This document shows positions 1 to 6,802 of a stretch of 7,115 bases of DNA, piece after piece. This DNA is from Pseudomonadota bacterium. Lineage in GTDB: Bacteria > Pseudomonadota > Alphaproteobacteria > Rhizobiales > Rhizobiaceae. How positions within the stretch are numbered: position 1 is the stretch's first letter; each line of letters begins with the position of its first letter. Position numbers and translations under genes: made by a program. Under the pieces are notes generated by a model that saw only the letters and a list, made by a program, of their open reading frames with translations, made no database searches and was not told where the DNA came from. Location of the stretch: positions 1 to 7,115 of the forward strand of contig JAEYRU010000316.1 in the NCBI GenBank assembly GCA_023435335.1, written 5' to 3'.

Positions 1-1599
1 CTCAAGGTCCTGACCGAGGGCCTTCTCCCGGAGACGAAGGAGTTCCTGAAAGACAGGGGCGGCACCTACTTTAACGGAGACCTGCATCACCCCCACCCCT
101 CGCAGACTGACGGCACCTATGACGGACGCTATCTCTACGCCAACGACAAGGCCAATACCCGCGTCTGCCGTATTCGCCTGGACGTGATGAAGTGCGACAA
201 GATCATACAGCTGCCGAACCAGCATACGGTTCACGGGCTGCGCGTGCAGAAGTATCCGAAGACCGGCTACGTCTTCTGCAACGGCGAGGATCGCGTGCCT
301 CTGCAGAACGACGGCACGACGATGCACGACAAGGACACCTATCGCGCCATCTTCACCGCGGTGGATGGTGAGACGATGACGGTCGCCTGGCAGGTCATGG
401 TCGACGGCAACCTCGACAATGTCGACGCCGACTATCAGGGCAAGTACTGCTTCGCCACCTGCTACAATTCCGAGGAGGGCGTTAACCTCGCCGAGATGAT
501 GGCAAACGAGCAGGATTGGATCGTCATCTTTAATCTGGCGCGGATCGAGGAAGCCGTCGCCAACGGGGACTACGAGGAGATCAACGGGGTGCCGGTGCTG
601 GACGGCCGCAAGGGTTCGCCCTTCACGCGCTATGTGCCGATCCCCAACAGCCCACACGGCATCAATACGGCGCCGGACGGCATCCATGTCGTCGCCAACG
701 GCAAGCTCTCACCGACCGTCTCCGTCTTCGACGTGCGCAAGTTCGATGATCTATTCGACGATAAGATCGAGCCGCGCGACACCGTCGTCGCCGAGCCGGA
801 GCTGGGCCTCGGGCCGTTGCACACAGCCTTTGACGGGCGGGGCAACGCCTATACGACACTGTTCATCGACAGCCAGATCTGCAAATGGAACATCGAAGAT
901 GCCGTCCGCGCCTATAACGGCGAGCAGGTCGACCCGATTCGGCAGAAGCTCGACGTGCATTACCAGCCCGGCCACAATCACACCTCCATGGGTCAGACCA
1001 AGGAGGCCGACGGCAAATGGCTGATCTCGCTAAACAAGTTCTCCAAGGACCGCTACCTCAACGTCGGTCCACTGAAGCCGGAGAACGACCAGTTGATCGA
1101 CATCTCGGGCGACGAAATGGTGCTGGTGCACGACAACCCGACCTTCGCGGAGCCGCATGACGCGACGATCGTGCACCGCTCCAAGATCAATCCGGTACAT
1201 GTCTGGAGCCGCGATGACCCCTTCTTCGCCGATGCGGTGAAGCAGGCGGAGGCCGACGGCATTGACCTGACGGCCGACTCCGAGGTCATCCGTGACGGAA
1301 ACAAGGTGCGCGTCTACATGTGGTCCGTAGCCCCGGCGTTCAGCATGGAGGACTTCACGGTCAAGCAGGGCGACGAGGTCACGGTCTACGTGACCAACAT
1401 CGACGAGGTCGAGGACCTGACCCACGGTTTCTCGATCGTGAACTATGGCATCAACATGGAAGTGGCGCCGCAGGCTACGGCGTCCGTGACCTTCACGGCA
1501 AGCAAGCCGGGCGTCTACTGGTACTACTGTTCGTGGTTCTGCCATGCCATGCACATGGAGATGAAGGGCCGGATGTTCGTCGAGCCGCAGGCTGCCTGA
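1..1599 (+). CDS. nosZ: Nitrous-oxide reductase NosZ, C-terminal 532 residues (5' end outside window)
   Basis: Periplasmic multicopper enzyme that reduces N2O to N2, the last step of denitrification. The frame is open from base 1 to the TGA at 1597-1599, so internal ATGs such as that at 184 are not starts. About 110-120 N-terminal residues, including the expected Tat signal, are missing. Fragment numbering: the CuZ histidines are H29 and H30 (in DLHHPHPS), H78 (HGLR), H219 (SPHG), H274 (GPLHTAFDG), H325 (PGHNHTSMG) and H386 (EPHD). The spacings agree closely with those of characterised clade I enzymes. The C-terminal cupredoxin domain holds the complete CuA site: H475 (THGF), then C510, W512, C514, H518 and M521 in CSWFCHAMHMEM. 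The order is beta-propeller then cupredoxin. The gene ends in a TGATG junction with nosD. All ligands expected in this part are present, so the enzyme should be functional. Identity is very secure. Confidence 0.98.
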   Translation, partial: LKVLTEGLLPETKEFLKDRGGTYFNGDLHHPHPSQTDGTYDGRYLYANDKANTRVCRIRLDVMKCDKIIQLPNQHTVHGLRVQKYPKTGYVFCNGEDRVPLQNDGTTMHDKDTYRAIFTAVDGETMTVAWQVMVDGNLDNVDADYQGKYCFATCYNSEEGVNLAEMMANEQDWIVIFNLARIEEAVANGDYEEINGVPVLDGRKGSPFTRYVPIPNSPHGINTAPDGIHVVANGKLSPTVSVFDVRKFDDLFDDKIEPRDTVVAEPELGLGPLHTAFDGRGNAYTTLFIDSQICKWNIEDAVRAYNGEQVDPIRQKLDVHYQPGHNHTSMGQTKEADGKWLISLNKFSKDRYLNVGPLKPENDQLIDISGDEMVLVHDNPTFAEPHDATIVHRSKINPVHVWSRDDPFFADAVKQAEADGIDLTADSEVIRDGNKVRVYMWSVAPAFSMEDFTVKQGDEVTVYVTNIDEVEDLTHGFSIVNYGINMEVAPQATASVTFTASKPGVYWYYCSWFCHAMHMEMKGRMFVEPQAA

Positions 1600-2972
1600 T
1601 GGCGCTGGGACGCATATCGGCGATGGGGAAGGCGGCGCTTTTCGCCGCCATCCTCGCCATGCCCGCCTGGGCGGAAACCATCCGCAAGCCTGCGGACGGC
1701 GTTCCGCTCCAGGCGGTGCTGGACCGCGCCTCGGAGGGCGACGTGATCATCCTGGAGGAGGGCGAGCACAAGGGACCCGTTACAATCGGCAAGGCCGTCG
1801 CACTCGAGGGTGAAAAGGGCGCCGTCGTGGTCGGGGGCGGCAAGGGAAGCGTCATCACTGTGAACGCGCCCGGGAGCGTCGTGCGCGGCATCGAGATCCG
1901 GGGCTCGGGCAGGAACCTCTTCGACATGGATTCGGGCGTCTTCGTGGCGCAGAGCGCGACTGGAGCGCGCATCGAGGAAAACGCAATCCTGGGCAACCTG
2001 ATCGGCGTCTATCTGCATGGCGCGGAGGATTCGCTGGTCAAGGGCAATACGATCGTCGGGCTGCAGGCGGGTCGAACGAGCGAGGCCGGGGATGGCGTGT
2101 CGGTGTGGAACGCACCGGGGGCGCAGGTGGTCGACAACGACATCAGCTACGGGCGCGATGGCATCTTCACCAAGACGAGCAGGCGCAACGTCTTTAGCGG
2201 AAACAAGCTACGCAACGTCCGTTTCGGCATCCATTACATGTACACGAACGAGAGCGAGATCAGCGGCAATCTGTCGATCGGCAACAATGCCGGCTACGCC
2301 ATCATGTTCTCCGACCGGCTGCGCGTCGTCGGAAATATCTCCGATGGCGACCGCGACCACGGATTGCTGCTCAACTACGCAAACGCGTCGGAGATCTCGC
2401 GTAACGTCGTGCGCGGACGCATGCAGCCTCTGGAGCGCTGGACGGGCGCCGCGCAGGTCGGCGGAACGCACGGGGTTCCTGTCGAGCGGCAGCCCGCGAG
2501 CGTCTCGCGGAAGGGCATGCGTCTGGGCCCGGAGAAATGCGTCTTCATCTACAACGCCAACCGCAACCGCTTCATGGACAACTGGTTCGAAGGCTGCGCG
2601 ATAGGCATTCACTTCACCGCGGGGTCGGAAGGCATCGCCATGGCCGGCAACGCCTTCATTCGAAACAGGAACCAGGTCAAGTATGTCGGGACCCGCTATC
2701 TCGACTGGTCTTTCGAGGGGCGCGGGAACTATTGGAGCGACAACCCCGCCTTCGACCTCAACGGGGATGGGATCGGCGACAATCCCTATCGGCCGAACGA
2801 CCTTGTCGACCGGGTTCTGTGGACCGCACCGCAGGCGAAGGTCCTGGTCAACAGTCCAGCGGTGCAGGTCATCCGCTGGGCGCAGTCCCAATTCCCGGCC
2901 TTGCTGCCCGGCGGGGTGGTGGACAGCCGCCCGCTGATGGCGGCGTCTGACCCTAAGCAGATGGAGCAATGA
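1599..2972 (+). CDS. nosD: NosD, periplasmic beta-helix copper-maturation protein
   Basis: Periplasmic component of the NosDFY complex, required for assembly of the NosZ CuZ centre. The start at 1599 overlaps the nosZ stop by one base. It gives a 457-residue precursor with a Sec signal peptide: a hydrophobic stretch around residues 12-24, with likely cleavage after AWA (residue 25). An ATG eight codons later (1623) would also leave a signal peptide, so the exact start is not settled; the ribosome-binding signal is weak at both. Residues 80-270 show the short Asn/Gly-rich turns (GN.I, GVYLHG, DGIF, GIHYMYTN) of a right-handed parallel beta-helix (CASH/NosD fold). A loop at about 274-310 interrupts the helix before the conserved block CVFIYNANRNRF. 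The C-terminus has the NosD hallmarks GRGNYWSDNPAFD and VQVIRWAQSQFPAL. A DLNGDGIGD segment (386-394) resembles a calcium-binding loop. The stop overlaps the start of nosF. Confidence 0.97.
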   Translation: MALGRISAMGKAALFAAILAMPAWAETIRKPADGVPLQAVLDRASEGDVIILEEGEHKGPVTIGKAVALEGEKGAVVVGGGKGSVITVNAPGSVVRGIEIRGSGRNLFDMDSGVFVAQSATGARIEENAILGNLIGVYLHGAEDSLVKGNTIVGLQAGRTSEAGDGVSVWNAPGAQVVDNDISYGRDGIFTKTSRRNVFSGNKLRNVRFGIHYMYTNESEISGNLSIGNNAGYAIMFSDRLRVVGNISDGDRDHGLLLNYANASEISRNVVRGRMQPLERWTGAAQVGGTHGVPVERQPASVSRKGMRLGPEKCVFIYNANRNRFMDNWFEGCAIGIHFTAGSEGIAMAGNAFIRNRNQVKYVGTRYLDWSFEGRGNYWSDNPAFDLNGDGIGDNPYRPNDLVDRVLWTAPQAKVLVNSPAVQVIRWAQSQFPALLPGGVVDSRPLMAASDPKQMEQ

Positions 2973-3889
2973 TGGCCGAGACAGTCCGCATTTCCAGCGT
3001 GACGAAGTCATACGGCAAGGTCCGCGCCGTCACCGACATCTCGTGCGCATGCCATGAAGGCGAGACGATTGCCTTGGTCGGCCATAACGGGGCGGGAAAG
3101 ACCACGCTCATCAAGCTGATGCTGGGGCTGGTACGGCCCACATCCGGCACGATCCGCGTATTGGGCGAGGACCCGGCGACCGGCCAGTTCGCCGCGCGGC
3201 GCAGCCTCGGCTACCTCCCGGAGAACGTCTCTTTCAACATGGCGCTGACCGGCCGCGAAACACTTGCTTTCTATGCTAGGCTGAAGCGGGTGCCGGTCGC
3301 GTCGACCGACGCCCTGTTCGAACGCGTCGGCCTCGGCCATGCCGCGGACCGCCGGGTCGGGACCTATTCGAAGGGTATGCGGCAGCGGCTCGGCCTCGCT
3401 CAGGCACTTCTGGGGCGGCCGCGCGTACTGCTTCTCGATGAGCCCACTACGGGACTCGACCCCGCGCTGCGCCGCAGCTTCTACGAGATCGTCGCCGAGT
3501 TGCGTGCGGATGGGGCCACGGTGCTTCTGTCTTCCCATGCCCTGACGGAATTGGAAGGGAAGGCCGATCGGGTGGTCATCGTCAACCGCGGCGTCAAGAT
3601 CGCCGATGGCACTCTTGAAGACCTGCGCCGCATTGCCCAACTGCCGACCCGGATCCGCATCAGGCTCAGCGAGGAAGCCGGCGGGCGCGTCGAGGAATGG
3701 GCCCGGTCGGGCGGATGGCGTCGGGTCAACGGGCACTATCTCGAGATCGATGCCGGCCCGGGAGAAAAGATCGCCGTGCTCCGCAATGCGGCTGCTGCTG
3801 ATTCACCTGTGGCCGATCTGGATGTCGTACCTCCTACACTCGACGAGCTCTATGCGCATTTCCTCGACGCGAAGGAGAATTCGGTATGA
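2972..3889 (+). CDS. nosF: NosF, cytoplasmic ABC ATPase of the NosDFY complex
   Basis: ATP-hydrolysing subunit that drives the NosY membrane partner and the NosD periplasmic partner during CuZ assembly. Numbering from the ATG at 2972 (305 residues): Walker A GHNGAGKT at 37-44, ABC signature region YSKGMRQRL at 132-140, Walker B RVLLLDEP at 151-158 with catalytic E157, D-loop GLDP at 161-164, and switch His H189. The Q-loop position has Glu (GYLPENVSF, E84) instead of the usual Gln. The remaining C-terminal part, about residue 225 onward, is a NosF-type accessory domain. Two tandem ATGs (2969 and 2972) are possible starts. I chose 2972 because GGAG at 2963-2966 sits five bases upstream of it but only two bases from 2969. 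The start overlaps the nosD stop, and the TGA overlaps the nosY ATG by four bases (ATGA). Length is normal for the family. Confidence 0.97.
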   Translation: MAETVRISSVTKSYGKVRAVTDISCACHEGETIALVGHNGAGKTTLIKLMLGLVRPTSGTIRVLGEDPATGQFAARRSLGYLPENVSFNMALTGRETLAFYARLKRVPVASTDALFERVGLGHAADRRVGTYSKGMRQRLGLAQALLGRPRVLLLDEPTTGLDPALRRSFYEIVAELRADGATVLLSSHALTELEGKADRVVIVNRGVKIADGTLEDLRRIAQLPTRIRIRLSEEAGGRVEEWARSGGWRRVNGHYLEIDAGPGEKIAVLRNAAAADSPVADLDVVPPTLDELYAHFLDAKENSV

Positions 3890-4713
3890 CGAACATCCTC
3901 ATCATTGCCCGCAAGGAGATACAGGAAGGCCTGCGCAATCGCTGGGTGCTGGCCACCACGCTCTTGCTGGCCGCGCTGGCGCTCACCCTGACATTCGTCG
4001 GCAGCGCTCCGACCGGCAATGTCGGCGCCAGTCCGCTCGACGTGGTCATCGTGAGCCTGTCCAGCCTCACCATCTTCCTGGTGCCGCTGATCGCGCTGTT
4101 GATTTCGCATGACGCCATCGTCGGCGAAATGGAGCGGGGCACGATGCTGCTTCTGTTGAGCTACCCGATCGGGCGCTGGCAGGTCATAACAGGCAAGTTC
4201 ATCGGTCATCTCGGAATCCTCGCTTTCGCCACCCTGTTCGGCTACGGCACCGCCGCGGTCGCGCTGTGGGCGACGGGCGTCGTCATCGATGGAGCAAGCT
4301 GGATGGCCTTCTCCTCGCTGATCCTGTCGTCGGTCCTGCTGGGCGCTGTCTTCATCGCCATCGGCTATCTCGTGAGCGCGCTGGCCGGCGAGCGGGGCAC
4401 CGCAGGCGGAATCGCCATAGGTGTCTGGCTAATCTGCGTGCTTATCTATGACATGGCGCTGCTTGGCCTGCTCGTGGTCGACCAAGGAAGGACGATCGGC
4501 GGCAGTCTGCTCAACGCCCTGCTGCTCGCCAATCCAACCGACGCCTACCGCCTGCTCAATCTGGCGTCGGAAAGCGTCGGTGCGCTGTCGGGCATGGGCG
4601 GCGTCGCGGAGAATGCGGCTCTGTCGTCGGGCACGTTGGTTGCGGCTCTCATTGCATGGACATTGGCGCCGCTCACCGCCGCCGCCCTTGTCTTTTCCAG
4701 GAGAGAGTTGTGA
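3886..4713 (+). CDS. nosY: NosY, six-helix membrane subunit of the NosDFY complex
   Basis: Integral inner-membrane partner of NosF that links cytoplasmic ATP hydrolysis to NosD during copper-sulfur centre assembly. The 275-residue product begins with MTNILIIARKEIQEGLRNRW, an amphipathic N-terminal segment typical of ABC-2 type permeases. Six hydrophobic segments are visible at roughly 20-39, 52-74, 106-134, 138-166, 172-198 and 247-270, and the protein ends shortly after in SRREL. A charged cytoplasmic-type loop with ERGTMLLLLSYP (83-94) follows helix 2, as in related ABC-2 proteins. The ATG overlaps the nosF stop by four bases, with AAGGAG at 3872-3877 eight bases upstream. The TGA overlaps the nosL GTG by four bases. 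This suggests tight translational coupling of the ATPase, permease and chaperone. No disruption is seen. Confidence 0.96.
   Translation: MTNILIIARKEIQEGLRNRWVLATTLLLAALALTLTFVGSAPTGNVGASPLDVVIVSLSSLTIFLVPLIALLISHDAIVGEMERGTMLLLLSYPIGRWQVITGKFIGHLGILAFATLFGYGTAAVALWATGVVIDGASWMAFSSLILSSVLLGAVFIAIGYLVSALAGERGTAGGIAIGVWLICVLIYDMALLGLLVVDQGRTIGGSLLNALLLANPTDAYRLLNLASESVGALSGMGGVAENAALSSGTLVAALIAWTLAPLTAAALVFSRREL
4699..4703 (+). promoter_or_regulatory. Shine-Dalgarno fixing the GTG start of nosL
   Basis: AGGAG lies six bases before the GTG at 4710-4712, inside the last codons of nosY. It decides the nosL start: an in-frame ATG at 4656 would place about 18 charged residues before the lipoprotein signal and has no comparable site. 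Confidence 0.75.
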
Positions 4714-5249
4714 AACTTCTGCCGGTTTTCATCGTCGCGGCCCTTGCGATTGCCGGCGGCTGCAGCGACGAGGCTCCGGCTGAGATGCCGGCCCCGTTCC
4801 CGCTGACCCAGGATGCTGTCGGCCGCTACTGTGGCATGAACGTCCTGGAGCACCCCGGTCCAAAAGGGCAGATCATTCTCGGTCAGATCCCGGAGCCCAT
4901 CTGGTTCTCGTCAGCGCGCGACACCGTGGCTTTCACCCGGCTTCCGGAGGAACCCAAGAACATCTCCGCGATCTATGTGTCCGACATGGCGCGGGCGCCG
5001 AGTTGGGATCAGCCGGGCTCGGAGAACTGGATCGACGCTCGCGAGGCCTTTTATGTGATCGGCAGTTCGGCAACGGGCGGGATGGGCGCTTCCGAGGTCG
5101 TGCCCTTCTCAACGCCGGAAGCGGCTGATGCCTTCGCCAGGGAGAATGGCGGCCGCGTCGTGGCTTTCGCTGACATTCCTTCCGACTATGTCCTGGGTGA
5201 CGGGGGGAACACAGGTGTAACGTCGGGAGCGACCGGAGCAACAGAGTAG
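4710..5249 (+). CDS. nosL: NosL, outer-membrane/periplasmic copper-chaperone lipoprotein
   Basis: Cu(I) chaperone that delivers copper to the NosZ maturation machinery. It starts at a GTG overlapping the nosY stop (GTGA), and the product is 179 residues. The N-terminus MKLLPVFIVAALAIAGGC is a lipoprotein signal with a lipobox (AGG before C18), so the mature protein is lipid-anchored at C18. NosL family blocks follow in order: RYCGMNVLEHPGPKGQI (39-55), FSSARDTVAF (66-75), IYVSDM (88-93), W107, FYVIGS (114-119), MGASEVVPF (125-133) and AFADIPSDYVLG (152-163). The conserved CGM at 41-43 and the Met and His residues nearby are candidate copper ligands; which residues bind is known only from homologues. 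The last 15 or so residues are a Gly/Thr-rich, probably disordered tail. The TAG at 5247-5249 lies 12 bases before nosX. Confidence 0.95.
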   Translation: MKLLPVFIVAALAIAGGCSDEAPAEMPAPFPLTQDAVGRYCGMNVLEHPGPKGQIILGQIPEPIWFSSARDTVAFTRLPEEPKNISAIYVSDMARAPSWDQPGSENWIDAREAFYVIGSSATGGMGASEVVPFSTPEAADAFARENGGRVVAFADIPSDYVLGDGGNTGVTSGATGATE

Positions 5250-5261
5250 GAGCCCACAAGC

Positions 5262-6248
5262 ATGCGACCGCTCAATCGCCGCCGCTTCATCGCCATCAGT
5301 GCCGCCGCTGCAGGCTGCAGCCTCATGCCGTTCGGCGCACAGACCGCCCAGCCGATGCAGACCGTGGCTTGGCGGGGCCGTGCGCTCGGAGCGACCGCAT
5401 CCCTGGTGATCCATCACCACGATCGGCCAGCCGGCGAGCGACTGCTCCGACAGGTCGTGTCGGAACTTGAGCGACTGGAACAGATATTCAGCCTCTACCG
5501 CCCGAATTCGACTCTTTCGCAGTTGAACCGGCAAGGCGCGCTGGCTGCGCCGCCGCCCGAATTGGTCGCCGCGCTGGTTGCCAGCCGCGAGGTATGGGAG
5601 GCGACCGACGGAGCATTCGACCCGACGGTCCAGCCGCTCTGGACGGCGCTGGCGGATCACTTTTCACGTCCCGGCGCCGATCAAGCCGGTCCTGCTCCTG
5701 CGCGGATCCGCGAGGCATTGTCATTGGTGGGTTTCGAAAGGGTGATGTTCGACCGGGACCGCATCGCTTTTGGCGAACGCGGCATGGCATTGACGCTCAA
5801 CGGTATCGCGCAGGGCTTCATTACCGATCGGGCGGTCGACGTCCTGCGTCGCGGCGGGGTCGAAAAGAGCCTGGTCGACATGGGCGAGATTCGCGCATTG
5901 GGAACCCGGGTTGACGGCTCACCCTGGCGTGTAGGCATTGGGGACGTGAACGACGCAGAGCTGGATTCTGTACTGGAGATTGCGGACCGAGCCGTCGCCA
6001 CATCGAGCGCCGACGGGTTTCGTTTCGACGAGCTTGGTCGCTTCAGCCACTTGCTCGATCCCCGTAGTGGAAGAGGGAACAGCGCATACCGAAGCGTCAC
6101 TGTGATCGCTCCCAACGCCACCTCGGCCGATGCTTTTTCCACGGCCTTCAGTCTCATGCCGCCAGAACGCATCCGCCGGGCGCTGGATGGGCAGCCGGCA
6201 GTGCAGGTCGATATCGTCTCCGAGAGTGGACACCGGATCGCTCTTTAG
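5262..6248 (+). CDS. nosX: NosX, periplasmic ApbE-type FAD:protein FMN transferase
   Basis: Transfers FMN from FAD to a Thr of the membrane flavoprotein NosR, which supports electron transfer to NosZ and its maturation in vivo. The product is 328 residues. The N-terminus has a twin-arginine signal, NRRRFIAIS (RR at 6-7), followed by a hydrophobic Ala-rich stretch, so it is exported folded with cofactor. ApbE-family motifs: GAFDPTVQPLW (117-127), LNGIAQGFITDRAVD (179-193), LVDMGEIRALGT (204-215), ATSSADGFRF (246-255), SHLLDPRSG (262-270), and the metal-binding TSADAFSTAFSL (287-298). The start is supported by AGGAG at 5248-5252, nine bases upstream. It is the last gene of the + strand operon, and its NosR partner should lie upstream of nosZ outside the window. 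The TAG stop at 6246-6248 is 83 bases from the convergent pseudoazurin remnant. Confidence 0.95.
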   Translation: MRPLNRRRFIAISAAAAGCSLMPFGAQTAQPMQTVAWRGRALGATASLVIHHHDRPAGERLLRQVVSELERLEQIFSLYRPNSTLSQLNRQGALAAPPPELVAALVASREVWEATDGAFDPTVQPLWTALADHFSRPGADQAGPAPARIREALSLVGFERVMFDRDRIAFGERGMALTLNGIAQGFITDRAVDVLRRGGVEKSLVDMGEIRALGTRVDGSPWRVGIGDVNDAELDSVLEIADRAVATSSADGFRFDELGRFSHLLDPRSGRGNSAYRSVTVIAPNATSADAFSTAFSLMPPERIRRALDGQPAVQVDIVSESGHRIAL

Positions 6249-6331
6249 CTACGCTACTGCTGCTTGGCGCGGACGCGTTGGGGGAAGAAACCGTTCCAAG
6301 GCGAGAGCGGTGAGGCTCGGTTCGCTGCCTA

Positions 6332-6565
6332 TCAGTCGCCGCCATCGCCACTGACCTCGGCGATCAGTTCGGCCATGCGTGACTTGGCCGTGCCCGGGAG
6401 CTTCGCAGTTTCTGCCGAGTCGAGATTGTCGGTGCTATCGCCGACCTGGATAATGCCGACCATGCCTAGGGCAAAATGCGGCTGGCATTTGTATCCGTAG
6501 ATTCCTTCCACATCGAAAGTCACGGTGACTTCTTCATTCATCTTCCCCTTCCAGGTCTCCGATGC
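6332..6565 (-). pseudogene. Pseudoazurin C-terminal fragment (blue copper protein)
   Basis: Pseudoazurin is a periplasmic type-1 copper protein that carries electrons to nitrite reductase and NosZ. The fragment encodes about 75 residues ending at TGA 6334-6332. In the chimeric ORF numbering it has KCQPHFALGMVGIIQVGD with C90, H93 and M98, the same spacing as ligands Cys78, His81 and Met86 of known pseudoazurins. The helical tail (DNLDSAETAKLPGTAKSRMAELIAEV) is complete. By that alignment the signal peptide and roughly the first 52 mature residues are missing, including the fourth ligand His40. Type-1 copper binding is therefore not expected. It converges with nosX, a setting in which a pseudoazurin gene makes sense as electron donor to NosZ. 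No second copy of the missing part occurs in the window. Confidence 0.88.
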
Positions 6566-6754
6566 AAGCTCGTCGAGGCGGTCACGTCCACTGAATTGGA
6601 AGGCAACGCGCATGAAAAAAGCGCCCCGCCTCGAGGTCGTCGAATTGCTTGGCGTCGATGATGTTTCCCCCGAACTTCGCGAGGGCGTTGCCACTGCGGC
6701 GACTATCCCGGAGCGGTCGACGCACGAAAGCGTCAGTAGGTACATCTCAGACAC
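6332..6754 (-). CDS. Chimeric ORF: PurU N-terminus fused in frame to pseudoazurin C-terminus (probable pseudogene product)
   Basis: A 140-codon ORF starts at GTG 6754-6752 and ends at TGA 6334-6332. Residues 1-23 (MSEMYLLTLSCVDRSGIVAA...) read like the start of formyltetrahydrofolate deformylase. Residues 24-45 are out of frame with PurU, and residues 46-63 return to PurU (FFMRVAFQFSGRDRLDEL). From about residue 65 the sequence is pseudoazurin (ETWKGKMNEEVTVTFDV) and continues to its natural end. The ORF stays open only because a -1 and a +1 shift cancel. It has no export signal, so the copper-binding half would be stranded in the cytoplasm even if translated. It is almost certainly the product of a rearrangement and has no obvious function. 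An assembly join is the main alternative. Confidence 0.7.
   Translation of the reverse strand: MSEMYLLTLSCVDRSGIVAAVATPSRSSGETSSTPSNSTTSRRGAFFMRVAFQFSGRDRLDELASETWKGKMNEEVTVTFDVEGIYGYKCQPHFALGMVGIIQVGDSTDNLDSAETAKLPGTAKSRMAELIAEVSGDGGD
6566..6754 (-). pseudogene. purU: purU remnant: truncated, frameshifted formyltetrahydrofolate deformylase
   Basis: PurU hydrolyses 10-formyl-tetrahydrofolate to formate and tetrahydrofolate. It has an N-terminal ACT domain and a C-terminal formyltransferase-like catalytic domain, about 280-290 residues in all. Only about 63 codons survive, most of the ACT domain; the catalytic domain is absent. Recognition rests on YLLTLSCVDRSGIVAAV, then in another frame FGGNIIDAKQFDDLEAGRFF (ctc codon at 6683 onward), then MRVAFQFSGRDRLDEL back in the first frame. 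A base appears lost near 6684-6687 (acg-ccctcg where acg-gcc-ctc is expected), and one T appears gained in the run of six at 6615-6620. AGAGGA six bases before the GTG is an intact ribosome-binding site. Purpose and decay are inferred from remembered family sequences, not from an alignment run here. Confidence 0.8.
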
Positions 6755-6760
6755 AAAAAT

Positions 6761-6766
6761 TCCTCT
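6761..6766 (-). promoter_or_regulatory. Ribosome-binding site of the purU remnant
   Basis: AGAGGA (read on the - strand) lies six bases before GTG 6754. It supports GTG over the ATG three codons later (6745) as the original purU start, and shows that translation of the chimera could still begin. Confidence 0.55.
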
Positions 6767-6802
6767 TTATGCCGTCTGGCCGCTGCCAATGACTGGCGCA
6801 TG

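Noticed and set aside
1030..1554. 174-codon - strand frame opposite the nosZ CuA region
   Set aside because: It is a complementary shadow of conserved nosZ codons with no family resemblance or ribosome-binding site worth noting.
1320..1598. Upstream extension of the nosD frame into nosZ
   Set aside because: The extra about 93 residues are out-of-frame nosZ sequence. The signal peptide begins only at the ATG at 1599.
2208..3011. Long - strand open frame of 267 codons opposite nosD
   Set aside because: It lies wholly antisense to a clearly conserved nosD, shows Arg/Val-rich translation with no recognisable motif, and is the usual shadow of high-GC third positions.
4656..4709. Upstream ATG for nosL
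   Set aside because: It would add Arg-rich residues before the lipoprotein signal. The GTG at 4710 has a good AGGAG and overlaps the nosY stop.
6249..6331. Possible bidirectional terminator between nosX and the convergent pseudoazurin fragment
   Set aside because: Only weak stems such as gagc-ggtgag-gctc (four pairs) are visible, with no T run on either strand, so I do not call one. Rho-dependent ending is possible but not visible.
6264..6500. + strand open frames over the convergent region (also 6525-6854 and 6800-7102)
   Set aside because: They are antisense to recognisable pseudoazurin, PurU and GcvT-like coding sequence and have no motifs of their own.
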